NCBI RefSeq assembly: GCF_903645305.1
Contig: NZ_CAHJXO010000001.1
Coordinates: 186,001 to 250,000, forward strand
Origin: Corynebacterium sp. Marseille-P4321
Lineage (GTDB): Bacteria; Actinomycetota; Actinomycetes; Mycobacteriales; Mycobacteriaceae
Direction: 5' to 3'
Length of the DNA stretch: 64,000 nt
The position numbers and the translations under genes are program-made. The notes beneath the pieces are model-generated. The model was not told the DNA's origin and did not search any database. It saw only the letters and a program-made list of their open reading frames with translations. Positions 43,290 through 52,106 of the stretch are shown in pieces (within the stretch, counting starts at the first letter, position 1; each line of letters opens with the position of its first letter).

Positions 43290-44942
43290 ATGACAGCGAC
43301 GGTTCGCACCAAGAAGCCCGAGGGGCAATGGCTTATCGACGGCACCTCGCCGCTCAACCACGACGAGGAGCTCAAAGCCGCCTCACCGGTGCTCGACGTG
43401 CGCCAAAGGGTGATCGACACCTACTCCAAGCAGGGCTTTGATTCGATCCCGCGCGAGGACCTCTACCCGCGGTTCAAGTGGCTCGGCCTGTACACGCAGC
43501 GCAAGCAGAACCTGGGCGGCGAGTTCACCGGCCAGGACAACGAGGTGCTGGAAGACAAGTACTTCATGATGCGCATCCGCTTCGACGGCGGCATTGCCAC
43601 CACCGCGCAGGCCCGCGCCGTCGGCGAGATTTCGCGCGACTACGCCCGCTCCACCGTGGACCTCACCGACCGGCAGAACATCCAGCTGCACTGGGTGGGC
43701 ATCGAGGATGTGCCGGCGATCTGGGACAAGCTCGACGCGCACGGCCTGACCACCCTGGATGCCTGCGGCGACGTGCCGCGCGTGGTGCTGGGGAGCCCGG
43801 TCGCGGGAATCGCGAAGGACGAGATCATCGACGCCACCCCGGCGATCCAGCGCATCCAGGAACTGTTCACCGCGGAGGAGTTCCAGAACCTTCCGCGCAA
43901 GTTCAAGTCCGCGATCTCCGGCAACGCCCGCCAGGACGTGGTGCACGAGATCAACGACCTCGCCTTCATCGGCATCGAGCACCCCGAGCTCGGCCCCGGC
44001 TTCGAGTGCTACGTCGGCGGCGGTCTTTCCACCAACCCGATGCTGGCGCAATCGCTCGGCGCGTTCGTCACTCTGGAGCAGGTGCCGGACGTGTGGGCGA
44101 ACGTGGTGCGCATCTTCCGCGATTACGGCTACCGCCGCCTGCGCAACCGGGCGCGTCTGAAGTTCCTGGTCAAGGAGTGGGGCGTGGAGAAGTTCCGCGA
44201 GATCCTGGAGGATGACTACCTCGGCTACAAGCTCCCGGACGGCCCGCACGCGCCCTCCAACCTGGTGGATCGCGACCACATCGGCGTGCACGAGCAAAAA
44301 GACGGCCGTTTCTACGTGGGTGTGAAGCCGACGCTGGGCCACATGTCCGGCGAGCAGCTCATCGCGCTGGCGGACCTGCTCGACGGCTATGGGCTCACCG
44401 ACATCCGCTTCACCCCGTTCAAGGAGATCTTGGTCCTGAATGTGGAAAAGGAACTCGTCGAGAAGCTGCAAAGCGAACTGGAAACCCTGGGCCTGTACTC
44501 CACCCCCTCCGAGTTCCGCCGCGGCCTGCTCTCGTGCACCGGGCTGGAGTACTGCAAGCTCGCGCACGTGACCACGAAGTCGCGCGCGATCGAGCTGGCG
44601 GACGAGCTTGAGGAGCGCTTCGGCGACCTCGACAGCCCGATCACGATCACGCTCAACGGCTGCCCGAACTCGTGCGCGCGCTTCCAGGTCTCCGACATCG
44701 GGCTGAAAGGCCAGATGGTGGCGGGTCCCGACGGCGAAAAGGTCGAGGGTTTCCAGGTGCACCTCGGCGGCACGATCGGTGATGGCGCGAACTTCGGCCG
44801 CAAGCTGCGCGGGCACAAGGTGCTTTCCTCCGAGCTCACCGACTACGTCACCCGCGTCGTGGGCAACTACGTCGACCAGCGCGAGCCCGGCGAAACCTTC
44901 CGCACCTGGGTGCAGCGCGCCGAGGAGGATGACCTGCGATGA
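43290..44942 (+). CDS. cysI: Ferredoxin-sulfite reductase
   Basis: A 550-residue siroheme/4Fe-4S enzyme reducing sulfite to sulfide. Two ferredoxin-like half domains are followed by the cluster-binding Cys in LLSCTGLEYCKLA and NGCPNSCARFQ, the hallmark of sulfite/nitrite reductases. YTQRKQNLGGEFTG and SRDYARSTVDLTDRQNIQLHW are typical N-terminal segments. The ATG at 43290 is chosen after ggggtctacc. It begins the cysIXHDNYZ operon under McbR. Its N-terminal extension QWLIDGT is encoded by a one-mismatch 13-mer at 43329-43341. Confidence 0.95.
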   Translation: MTATVRTKKPEGQWLIDGTSPLNHDEELKAASPVLDVRQRVIDTYSKQGFDSIPREDLYPRFKWLGLYTQRKQNLGGEFTGQDNEVLEDKYFMMRIRFDGGIATTAQARAVGEISRDYARSTVDLTDRQNIQLHWVGIEDVPAIWDKLDAHGLTTLDACGDVPRVVLGSPVAGIAKDEIIDATPAIQRIQELFTAEEFQNLPRKFKSAISGNARQDVVHEINDLAFIGIEHPELGPGFECYVGGGLSTNPMLAQSLGAFVTLEQVPDVWANVVRIFRDYGYRRLRNRARLKFLVKEWGVEKFREILEDDYLGYKLPDGPHAPSNLVDRDHIGVHEQKDGRFYVGVKPTLGHMSGEQLIALADLLDGYGLTDIRFTPFKEILVLNVEKELVEKLQSELETLGLYSTPSEFRRGLLSCTGLEYCKLAHVTTKSRAIELADELEERFGDLDSPITITLNGCPNSCARFQVSDIGLKGQMVAGPDGEKVEGFQVHLGGTIGDGANFGRKLRGHKVLSSELTDYVTRVVGNYVDQREPGETFRTWVQRAEEDDLR

Positions 44943-45211
44943 GCTTTCGCCGCGACCCGAACCCGAACCGCAACTTCCCCACGTTCTGCCCCTACTGCTC
45001 CGGCGAGGACCTCTGGCCCAACGAGGAGACCGAGTTCGCCTGGAAGTGCGGCGAGTGCCTGCGCGTGTTCGAGGTGAAGTTCCACGGCCAGGACGACCCG
45101 GATCACGCGCCGGCAGCTGCGCGTTCCACACCCGACGCTCTGCAGGCTTCGCTTGCCCGTCACGGGCACGCGGGCATCCTGCGCGAAACCCCGGCAGATA
45201 GGCCACACTAG
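44939..45211 (+). CDS. cysX: CysX zinc-ribbon-like small protein
   Basis: A 90-residue protein with two Cys pairs (FCPYCSGEDLW and WKCGECLRVFEVKF) that could bind zinc or an Fe-S cluster. It overlaps cysI by 4 bases. In C. glutamicum cysX lies at the same place and is proposed to be an electron-transfer partner of sulfite reductase. The C-terminal 35 residues look disordered. Confidence 0.88.
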   Translation: MSFRRDPNPNRNFPTFCPYCSGEDLWPNEETEFAWKCGECLRVFEVKFHGQDDPDHAPAAARSTPDALQASLARHGHAGILRETPADRPH

Positions 45212-45218
45212 GTAAGTT

Positions 45219-45986
45219 ATGAAAATCCAAAGTCTCAGTTACCGGGACCCTTCGATTAGTCCGGAGGGCCCGACCACAACGCAACCGCTTGATCCGGAGA
45301 TTGCGCGGGTAAATGCGGAGCTCGTCGAGAAGCATGGGCAATTGCTTTACGACGCCACCGCCGCCGAAATCCTCGACTGGGCCCACGAGCACGCCCCCGG
45401 CCCACTTGTGGTGACCCTGTCGATGGAGAACACCGTGCTGGCGGAGCTCGCCGCCCGCCACCTGCCGGACGCCGATTTCCTGTTTTTGGACACCGAGTAC
45501 CACTTCCCGGAAACGCTCGAGGTGGCCGACGAGGTTCAGGCGCGCTACCCGGACCACCGCCTCGTGCGGGCGAAGGCGCAGCTGAGCCGAGCCGAGCAGG
45601 ACCGCGTGTACGGCCCGAATTTGTACCTGCGCGATCCCGGCGCCTGCTGCCGGATGCGCAAGGTGGAACCGCTGGCCGTATCGATGAGCAATTACGTCGG
45701 CTGGATCACCGGCCTGCGCCGCGCCGACGGCCCGACCCGCGCGGAAGCACCTGCGCTCAGCCTGGACGCGACCGGGCGGCTGAAGATCTCGCCGCTGGTG
45801 ACGTGGTCGCTGGAAGACACCGCTAAGTACGAAGAGGACAACAACTTGATCATCCACCCGCTCACGCGGCAGGGCTACCCCTCCATCGGCTGCTCCACCT
45901 GCACGCTTCCGGTGGCCGAGGGCCAGGACCCGCGCGCAGGGCGCTGGGCATTTGCGACGAAGACGGAGTGTGGTCTGCATGAGTAA
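45219..45986 (+). CDS. cysH: Phosphoadenylyl/adenylyl-sulfate reductase
   Basis: A 255-residue PAPS-reductase-fold enzyme. It has the Cys pairs CCRMRK and STCTLPV, which bind a 4Fe-4S cluster and mark the APS-specific bacterial type, and the catalytic Cys in the C-terminal TKTECGLHE. It reduces APS to sulfite with thioredoxin. Within it, two decayed motif copies (45323-45335 and 45342-45354) face each other. cysD starts 8 bases before its stop. Confidence 0.93.
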   Translation: MKIQSLSYRDPSISPEGPTTTQPLDPEIARVNAELVEKHGQLLYDATAAEILDWAHEHAPGPLVVTLSMENTVLAELAARHLPDADFLFLDTEYHFPETLEVADEVQARYPDHRLVRAKAQLSRAEQDRVYGPNLYLRDPGACCRMRKVEPLAVSMSNYVGWITGLRRADGPTRAEAPALSLDATGRLKISPLVTWSLEDTAKYEEDNNLIIHPLTRQGYPSIGCSTCTLPVAEGQDPRAGRWAFATKTECGLHE

Positions 45987-46878
45987 CTTAAGCCCCCACC
46001 TGAAGGACTTGGAAAACGAGTCGATCCACATCATCCGCGAGGTCGCGGGGCAGTTCGACAAAATCGGCCTGCTGTTTTCCGGCGGCAAGGATTCGTGCGT
46101 GGTGCTCGAGCTCGCGTTGCGCGCCTTCCAGCCCGCCGCGATCCCGATCGAACTGCTGCACGTGGACACCGGGCACAACTTCCCGGAGGTGATTGCATTC
46201 CGCGACCGGCTGGTGGAGGAAAACGGCCTGCGCCTGCGCGTGGCGCACGTGCAGGACTGGATCGACCGCGGCGACCTAGTGGAGCGCCCCGACGGCACCC
46301 GCAACCCGCTGCAGACCGTGCCGTTGGTGGAGACGATCGCGGAGGTCGGCTACAACGCCGTGCTCGGCGGCGCGCGCCGCGACGAGGAGCGCGCCCGTGC
46401 GAAAGAGCGCGTGTTCTCTGTGCGCGATTCCTTCGGCGGCTGGGACCCGCGCCGCCAGCGCCCCGAGCTGTGGCACCTGTACAACGGCGCGACCCTGCCG
46501 GGTGAGAACGTGCGCGTGTTCCCGATTTCCAATTGGACCGAAGCGGACGTGTGGGAGTACATCGGCGCGCGCGAAATTCAGCTGCCGAGCATCTACTTCG
46601 CGCACGACCGCGAGGTGTTCTCGCGCGACGGCATGTGGCTCACCCCCGGCGAGTGGGGCGGGCCGCGCGAAGGCGAGGAGCTTGAGACCCGCCGCGTGCG
46701 CTACCGCACCGTCGGCGACATGAGCTGCACCGGCGCCGTCGATTCGGACGCCACCACCATCGACGAGGTGTTGGTGGAGATCGCCAACTCCACACTCACG
46801 GAGCGCGGCGCGACGCGTGCCGACGACCGCCTGTCCGAGTCCTCCATGGAGGACCGCAAGAAGGAGGGTTACTTCTGA
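45979..46878 (+). CDS. cysD: Sulfate adenylyltransferase subunit 2
   Basis: A 299-residue ATP-pyrophosphatase-family enzyme with the PP-loop LLFSGGKDSCVV, HVDTGHNFPEVI, GGARRDEERARAKERVFS and ISNWTEADVWEYI. With CysN it activates sulfate to APS. The ATG at 45979 overlaps the cysH end; the stop shares an ATGA with cysN. Confidence 0.95.
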   Translation: MSNLSPHLKDLENESIHIIREVAGQFDKIGLLFSGGKDSCVVLELALRAFQPAAIPIELLHVDTGHNFPEVIAFRDRLVEENGLRLRVAHVQDWIDRGDLVERPDGTRNPLQTVPLVETIAEVGYNAVLGGARRDEERARAKERVFSVRDSFGGWDPRRQRPELWHLYNGATLPGENVRVFPISNWTEADVWEYIGAREIQLPSIYFAHDREVFSRDGMWLTPGEWGGPREGEELETRRVRYRTVGDMSCTGAVDSDATTIDEVLVEIANSTLTERGATRADDRLSESSMEDRKKEGYF

Positions 46879-48167
46879 TGACCGAAACGAAACCTTCGTC
46901 TGTCAGCGGAACGCTAGCGGAGCGACAGACGCTGCGGCTGTGCACCGCCGGCTCCGTCGACGACGGCAAGTCCACCTTCGTCGGCCGCCTGCTGCACGAC
47001 ACGAAATCCGTGCTCGCGGACCAGCTCGCCTCAGTCGAGCGCACCTCCGCCGACCGCGGCTTCGAGGGCCTCGATCTTTCGCTTTTGGTGGACGGGCTGC
47101 GCGCCGAGCGCGAGCAGGGCATCACCATCGACGTGGCCTACCGTTACTTCGCCACGGACAAGCGCACCTTCATCCTCGCCGACACCCCGGGGCACGTGCA
47201 GTACACCCGCAATACGGTCACTGGCATGTCCACCTCCCAGGTGGTCGTGCTGCTTGTCGACGCCCGAAACGGCGTGGTCGAACAAACCGTGCGCCACCTG
47301 ACCGTGGCGAAGCTCTTGGGCGTGCGCACCGTGATCCTCGCGGTGAACAAGATCGACCTGGTGGATTACTCCCAGGAGCGCTTCGAGGAGATCAAGGCGA
47401 AGTTCGATCAGAAGGCGCAGGCGCTGGGGATCGAGGACCCGCACGTGGTGCCGATCTCCGCGCTTCGCGGGGACAACGTCGCGGAGCACTCAGCGCAGAC
47501 CCCGTGGTACGAGGGCCCGACGGTCCTCGAGCTGCTCGAATCCATCCCGGTGCAGCACGGCCGCGCCAACGACCTCGACTTCCGCTTCAACATCCAGTAC
47601 GTGCTGCGCGAGCACGCCTCGGACTACCGTGCCTACGCCGGGCGCGTCGACGCGGGCTCGGTGAGCGTGGGCGACGAGATCCTCGCCGTCAGCGGCCGCA
47701 CCACGAAGGTGGCCGGCATCGACACTGCCGACGGCGAGGTTGATTCCGCCGCCGCCGGCGACTCGGTCGCGTTGCGCCTGGAGGACGAGATCGACCTCAC
47801 CCGCGGCGACCTCCTGGCGGCGGGGACCCGCCCGGAAGCGGTGCGCGAGTTCCAGGCCACCGTCGTTGGGCTCACCGAGAAGGAGCTCGCCGCCGGCCAA
47901 CCCGTGAAGCTGCGCATCGGCACCGCGTTCGAGCGCGCCCGTATCGCCAGCGTGGACCGCGTACTCGACATCGACGGCGCGGACGGCGACGACCTCGCGC
48001 CCGAGGCGGTGCGCCTCAACGACATCGCGCACGTGACCATCCAGACTGCGAAGGAGCTTCCGGTGGAGGACTACGCCGCCCGTGGCGCCGTCGGCAGTTT
48101 CTTGCTTGTGGATCAAGCCTCCGGCAACACGCTCGCCGCCGGTCTCGTGGGGCAGAGGCTGAGGTAG
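46878..48167 (+). CDS. cysN: Sulfate adenylyltransferase subunit 1 (GTPase)
   Basis: A 429-residue EF-Tu-like GTPase: P-loop GSVDDGKSTFVGRLL, switch segment EREQGITIDVAYRYF, DTPGHVQYTRN and NKIDLV. Beta-barrel domains follow. It is the stand-alone CysN without an APS-kinase fusion, consistent with an APS-type CysH pathway. GTP hydrolysis drives APS formation by CysD. Confidence 0.95.
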   Translation: MTETKPSSVSGTLAERQTLRLCTAGSVDDGKSTFVGRLLHDTKSVLADQLASVERTSADRGFEGLDLSLLVDGLRAEREQGITIDVAYRYFATDKRTFILADTPGHVQYTRNTVTGMSTSQVVVLLVDARNGVVEQTVRHLTVAKLLGVRTVILAVNKIDLVDYSQERFEEIKAKFDQKAQALGIEDPHVVPISALRGDNVAEHSAQTPWYEGPTVLELLESIPVQHGRANDLDFRFNIQYVLREHASDYRAYAGRVDAGSVSVGDEILAVSGRTTKVAGIDTADGEVDSAAAGDSVALRLEDEIDLTRGDLLAAGTRPEAVREFQATVVGLTEKELAAGQPVKLRIGTAFERARIASVDRVLDIDGADGDDLAPEAVRLNDIAHVTIQTAKELPVEDYAARGAVGSFLLVDQASGNTLAAGLVGQRLR

Positions 48168-48172
48168 GTGCA

Positions 48173-48892
48173 ATGCACGCGCTCATCACGCTGTCCCACG
48201 GTTCGCGCAACCCGCGCGCGAAACGCGGGATAGAGGTGCTCACTGGGGAAGCGGGTGCGCTGCTCGGCGTCCCCGCCGCGGATGCGCACCTCGAGTTCGA
48301 CACCCCGACGCTCGAGGCCGCCGCCCGCGAACTCGCGCGCGCCGGGCACACCAGCGCAACGGTTGTGCCGCTACTGTTCACCCGTGCGTTTCATGCGACG
48401 GTGGACGTGCCGGAGGCCGTCGATAAGGCACATGCCCACTTGGACCTCACCTTGGCCGAGGGCCTGGGCACCGGCGAGGACATCGCCCGGATCCTTGAGA
48501 TGCGCGTGCTGCTGGACGCAGAGCCGAACTCGCACGTGGTGCTCTACCCCGTGGGCACAAGCAACCCGGAGCAGACGCGCGCCTACGAGGAGCTCGCGGA
48601 GCGCCTCGCTGGCCGCCTTCAGCACGGCGCCGCGGGCGTTTCCGTGGTGTCGGCGACGCGCGGCGGCATAGAGGCGCTGCGGGAAATTGCGCAGGTACAC
48701 GAGCGAATGCACCTGCTTCCGCTCTTCGTCACACACGGCACGCTGCTGGACAAGGCGTATGACGCGCTTCCGCTGCTCGCGGCCGAAACTGGGGCGCACA
48801 TCACTCACTCCGCGCCACTTCTCACCTCGCTCGCGCCCGTGGTGGCCGAGCGGTACAAGAGCGCAACCAGCTTGATCAAGGAGGCATCCTGA
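48173..48892 (+). CDS. cysY: Sirohydrochlorin ferrochelatase-like CysY
   Basis: A 239-residue CbiX/SirB-type chelatase with two related halves. LITLSHGSRNPRAKRGIEVL carries the first metal-binding His; HTSATVVPLLFTRAFHATVDVP and RMHLLPLFVTHGTLLDKAYDAL follow. It would insert iron into sirohydrochlorin to make siroheme for CysI. Lies 5 bases after cysN and overlaps cysZ by 3. Confidence 0.85.
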   Translation: MHALITLSHGSRNPRAKRGIEVLTGEAGALLGVPAADAHLEFDTPTLEAAARELARAGHTSATVVPLLFTRAFHATVDVPEAVDKAHAHLDLTLAEGLGTGEDIARILEMRVLLDAEPNSHVVLYPVGTSNPEQTRAYEELAERLAGRLQHGAAGVSVVSATRGGIEALREIAQVHERMHLLPLFVTHGTLLDKAYDALPLLAAETGAHITHSAPLLTSLAPVVAERYKSATSLIKEAS

Positions 48893-49830
48893 TGCTGAAA
48901 CTCCACACGCTGCTACTGATCTCGCTCGCGGGCTTCGCGGCCCAGCTCGTCGATGGCGGCCTCGGCATGGGATTCGGCGTCACCTCCACCACCATGCTCA
49001 TCATGCTGGCCGGCTGCACCCCGGCGGCGGCCTCGGCAGTCGTGCACACCGCTGAGCTGGGCACCACGCTCGTCTCCGGAATCGCGCACACGCGCTTCGG
49101 CAACGTGGACTGGCGCACCGTCGCCGCCATCGGCATCCCGGGCGCGGTCGGTGCGTTTATCGGCTCGACCGTGCTCGTGCGACTGTCCACCGAGTCGGCG
49201 CGGCCGATCATGTCGCTCATCCTCGCGCTCATCGGCCTGAACCTGATGCTGCGGTTCTCGCGCGGGCTCACCCATCGCGTCGCTAAGCAAAAGCCGCACT
49301 CGAAGACATTCCTTGCGGGCTTGGGCCTCGTCGGCGGGTTCGTCGACGCCACCGGAGGCGGCGGCTGGGGCCCGGTGACCACGTCAACGCTGCTTTCGGC
49401 GGGCCGTTCCGAGCCACGCCGCATCGTCGGCACCGTGAATACCGCGGAGTTCCTGGTCACCCTCGCCGCCACCCTCGGCTTCGCCATCGGCATGTGGCAG
49501 GACCTACTGGCGAACCTCGCGGCGGTCATCGCGCTGCTTGTCGGCGGCGTGATCGCAGCCCCCGTCGCGGCCTGGCTCGTGAGCCGGCTCAACCCGATCG
49601 CGCTCGGCGGCATCGTCGGCGCGCTCATCGTGGCGCTCAACCTTCCCGTCGTCCTCGGGGCGCTCGGCCTCGACCAGCACCTGTGGATCGTGCGCGTGCT
49701 CGTGCTGGCCATCGGCGCGGTGCTCACGTGGCGTGGCGTGGTGCGCGCCCGGGTGAACTCGAAGGCCGCGTCGCGGGCGGAGGGTGCGACAGTCGTCGAT
49801 AAGCAAGAGCCCGTGCATGCGAATCGCTGA
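48892..49830 (+). CDS. cysZ: TSUP-family sulfate/sulfite permease CysZ
   Basis: A 312-residue protein with eight or so membrane helices and the two TSUP repeats (DGGLGMGFGVTSTTMLIMLAG and DATGGGGWGPVTTSTLLS). In C. glutamicum CysZ of this operon is the predicted sulfate importer. Its last codons (VVDKQEPVHANR) contain an exact 13-mer, and the following gene starts inside them. Confidence 0.88.
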   Translation: MLKLHTLLLISLAGFAAQLVDGGLGMGFGVTSTTMLIMLAGCTPAAASAVVHTAELGTTLVSGIAHTRFGNVDWRTVAAIGIPGAVGAFIGSTVLVRLSTESARPIMSLILALIGLNLMLRFSRGLTHRVAKQKPHSKTFLAGLGLVGGFVDATGGGGWGPVTTSTLLSAGRSEPRRIVGTVNTAEFLVTLAATLGFAIGMWQDLLANLAAVIALLVGGVIAAPVAAWLVSRLNPIALGGIVGALIVALNLPVVLGALGLDQHLWIVRVLVLAIGAVLTWRGVVRARVNSKAASRAEGATVVDKQEPVHANR

Positions 49831-50494
49831 GCAACTCTTCCTCCTGCTCACCACCAACTCGGGCCGCGCGGAGCCGTGGGCGACGTACCGCCGCTACGCG
49901 CTTTCGGCCGGGGTGATCATGGATCTCGCCATCGCCGAGGCCGTCACAGTCACCCCAGGCAGGCGCGCCAAGGTGGTGCCGGGGCCAATGCTTATCGACG
50001 CCCCCACGCCCGCCGAAGCCGACGCCCTCAAACGCATCGGCCACAAACCTGGCCGCAGGGCGCAGGGCTGGATTGCCAGCCAGTACTTTGCCCGGCCCCG
50101 CCTCATCGCCGCCCCGCTTGTCGACGCTGGCGTGCTTGAACGCCGCCACCGCGGCCTCGGCTTCATCAAGTGGTCTAACTACCCGGTGCGGGACGCCTCC
50201 GCCGAGGCCCACCTCCGCGCCCGCCTGCAGCAGGTACTGCACGGCCAGACGCAGGAGACGCTGGAGGAGGGCATCGTACTGCTGTTCTTGCACACTATCG
50301 ACGCCCACCGCTCCGTACTCAAAGACGAAATCAAAGGCGTCGGCTACGGCCACGTGGGCCGCACCGCGAAGGAGATCCGCTACTCGCTCATTTCCCCGGA
50401 ACTCGACCGCACCCCGCCCCACGTCGCCGATGCCGTGGAAGGCATCAACTACGCACTTGGCGCGGCGGTGCAGGCGGCAAGGTCGGCGAACTAG
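49817..50494 (+). CDS. GPP34/GOLPH3-family protein
   Basis: A 225-residue, mostly helical protein MRIAEQLFLLLTTNSGRAEPW of the GPP34 family, related to the eukaryotic Golgi protein GOLPH3/Vps74, which binds phosphoinositides. Actinobacterial members are cytoplasmic proteins of unknown role. It overlaps cysZ by 14 bases and may be transcribed with it. PMLIDAP is encoded by a one-mismatch 13-mer (49988-50000), inverted relative to the copy at the end of cysZ. Confidence 0.8.
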   Translation: MRIAEQLFLLLTTNSGRAEPWATYRRYALSAGVIMDLAIAEAVTVTPGRRAKVVPGPMLIDAPTPAEADALKRIGHKPGRRAQGWIASQYFARPRLIAAPLVDAGVLERRHRGLGFIKWSNYPVRDASAEAHLRARLQQVLHGQTQETLEEGIVLLFLHTIDAHRSVLKDEIKGVGYGHVGRTAKEIRYSLISPELDRTPPHVADAVEGINYALGAAVQAARSAN

Positions 50495-50518
50495 GAAGCG
50501 TCGATTAGCATCGTGCCC

Positions 50519-51073
50519 ATGCTTATCGTCGCCGCAATGAAGGAAGAAGCCGCGGACATCATGTCCAGCGGCGACCACGAGGTGCTCATTACCGGCATCG
50601 GCACGCTGCCGGCCGCGATCGCGCTGACGAAACGCCTGGCTACCGGCGAGCTGCCGGACCGCGTGGTGAACGTGGGCACCGCCGGCGCGCTGCGCGACCT
50701 GCCAACCGGCGTGTACGAGATCTCCGCCGCGGTGAAGCACGACTTCAAAGTCGGCGGCACCTCCGAGCTCACCGATTTTGTGTACCCCCGCTGGTTCTCC
50801 TTCGAGCCGCTCACCGACCTGCCAAAGGCCAAGCTCGCCACCGGCGACGCGTTCGTGAACCGCTCCGATCTTCGCGACGAGCTCGCCCGCGAATGCGACC
50901 TGGTGGACATGGAGGGCTACGCGCTCGCCGCGGTGTGCTCCACTTTCGGTGTCCCGTTGACGCTGCTCAAGCAGGTTTCGGATTCTGCCGACGAGTCGGC
51001 ATCCGAAGTCTGGGAGGCCGCGCTGGACCGCGCCCGTGTCGAGCTCGAGCAGGCGCTCACCCAGGCGTTTTAG
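50519..51073 (+). CDS. MTA/SAH nucleosidase-like protein
   Basis: A 184-residue phosphorylase-superfamily protein: MLIVAAMKEEAADI (catalytic Glu near the start), VVNVGTAGALRDLP and the nucleoside-binding VDMEGYALAAVCSTFGVP. It likely cleaves S-adenosylhomocysteine or methylthioadenosine, which fits the sulfur neighbourhood because SAH is the McbR effector. Its start codon and first bases (ATGCTTATCGTCG) form a decayed motif copy facing another at 50499-50511. Confidence 0.82.
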   Translation: MLIVAAMKEEAADIMSSGDHEVLITGIGTLPAAIALTKRLATGELPDRVVNVGTAGALRDLPTGVYEISAAVKHDFKVGGTSELTDFVYPRWFSFEPLTDLPKAKLATGDAFVNRSDLRDELARECDLVDMEGYALAAVCSTFGVPLTLLKQVSDSADESASEVWEAALDRARVELEQALTQAF

Positions 51074-51074
51074 A

Positions 51075-51680
51075 GTGAAAACATTCGCCGAGGAAGCGGG
51101 CATTGCGCTTGACGACGCCCCCGAGCCCCTCTTCCAACTCCTCACCCTGTGCATGCTGCAGGCGAAACCGATCCGCGCCTCGGTCGCGGTCGCCGCTGCT
51201 CGGGAGCTGTTCGCGGCGGGCCTGACGACGCCCTCGGCTGTCTCCGATGCGCCACGCTCGACCATGATCGGCCTGTTCGGCCGCGCCGGCTACGCCCGCT
51301 ACGACGAATCCACCACCACCCGCCTGAAAGCCATGTCCGCGAAGCTGCTCTCGGACTACGGCGGTGACCTGCGCGAACTGCGTCCCGGTGCCCCGAAGTC
51401 ACTTGAGGTCTTCGACGGCGTTGGCCCCGCCTGCGCCACGATGTTCGCCCGCGAAGCCCAGGGTGTGTGGCCCGAGCTTGCACCCGTCTTCGACAAGAAG
51501 GCGCTCGAGGGCGCTGCGAAGCTCGGCCTGCCGCAGGACCCGGAAGCTCTGGCAGCGCTCGCGGCGGATCCTTCCACGGACTGGCCGGCTGCACTCGGCA
51601 CGGAACCGTCCACGGACTCGCTCTCGGACCTGCCGCGCTTCGCGGCCCACCTCGTACGCGTCGCCCTGGGGGTGGAGTAG
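51075..51680 (+). CDS. HhH-GPD-like (endonuclease III fold) protein
   Basis: A 201-residue protein starting from GTG, one base after the nucleosidase stop. It resembles the helical endonuclease III scaffold (LLTLCMLQAKPIRASVAVAAARELF, LFGRAGYARYDESTTTRL, VFDGVGPACATMFAREAQGVWPEL). The catalytic Lys and the Fe-S Cys set of Nth are not evident, so repair activity is doubtful. Conserved in Actinobacteria without assigned function. Confidence 0.65.
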   Translation: MKTFAEEAGIALDDAPEPLFQLLTLCMLQAKPIRASVAVAAARELFAAGLTTPSAVSDAPRSTMIGLFGRAGYARYDESTTTRLKAMSAKLLSDYGGDLRELRPGAPKSLEVFDGVGPACATMFAREAQGVWPELAPVFDKKALEGAAKLGLPQDPEALAALAADPSTDWPAALGTEPSTDSLSDLPRFAAHLVRVALGVE

Positions 51681-51838
51681 CCGGATAGCGCGGCTCACTC
51701 TCGCGCACCGCGCCCGCCCGGCCGGGCCAAACAAGAGCTCAAGGTGGAACATGAGCTCAGCAAAGTCAGCGACCTGGGGGTTCGTGGCGCCCGGTGCGCT
51801 GAGTTCTTGTTCGCGAGCGCGGGCCTCGGGCAGCTTGA

Positions 51839-51883
51839 TCATCGAGGTCTAGCGACGTCACTGCACGCGGTAGACCTCGATGA
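51839..51883. repeat. GGTCTA hairpin, copy 1
   Basis: Perfect 13-bp arms TCATCGAGGTCTA (51839-51851) and TAGACCTCGATGA (51871-51883), 19-base loop. Same arm sequence as copy 2 at 51936-51978. Confidence 0.9.
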
Positions 51884-51935
51884 CTTGTCTATATACCTGA
51901 ACTGGGTAAACAGAGGTGGGCTTATCGGGTTTATG

Positions 51936-51978
51936 CATCGAGGTCTAGCGGGGCGACGCGGGCCGGTAGACCTCGATG
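51936..51978. repeat. GGTCTA hairpin, copy 2
   Basis: Perfect 12-bp arms CATCGAGGTCTA (51936-51947) and TAGACCTCGATG (51967-51978), 19-base loop different from copy 1 except for its first bases. Confidence 0.9.
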
Positions 51979-52046
51979 GGACGGGCGGGGTTGAGCGGGC
52001 GGAACGGGCGGGTGGGTCAGCAGGGTCAGCAGGGCGACAGACATAC

Positions 52047-52075
52047 AATAAGCCCGCTGCTGGGATGCAGCGGGC
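52047..52075 (-). terminator. Terminator of the PfpI-family gene
   Basis: On the minus strand AGCCCGCTGC-loop-GCAGCGGGCT followed by TATTGTATG, about 30 bases after the stop at 52107. Confidence 0.75.
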
Positions 52076-52106
52076 TAACGCCGGGGGAGTGTTACCAGCG
52101 GCGAAA

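Larger units (their letters stand above)
51681..52106. other. Intergenic region with two related hairpins
   Basis: No gene is seen in 426 bases. It holds two copies of a CATCGAGGTCTA hairpin (51839-51883 and 51936-51978), a partial motif GGCTTATCG at 51919, Gly-rich gggtcagca duplications near 52015, and a terminator for the minus-strand gene. Confidence 0.6.

Noticed and set aside
51839..51978. McbR operators in the GGTCTA hairpins
   Set aside because: The consensus needs TAGAC-N6-GTCTA; here GTCTA comes first and TAGAC second with a 19-base interval.
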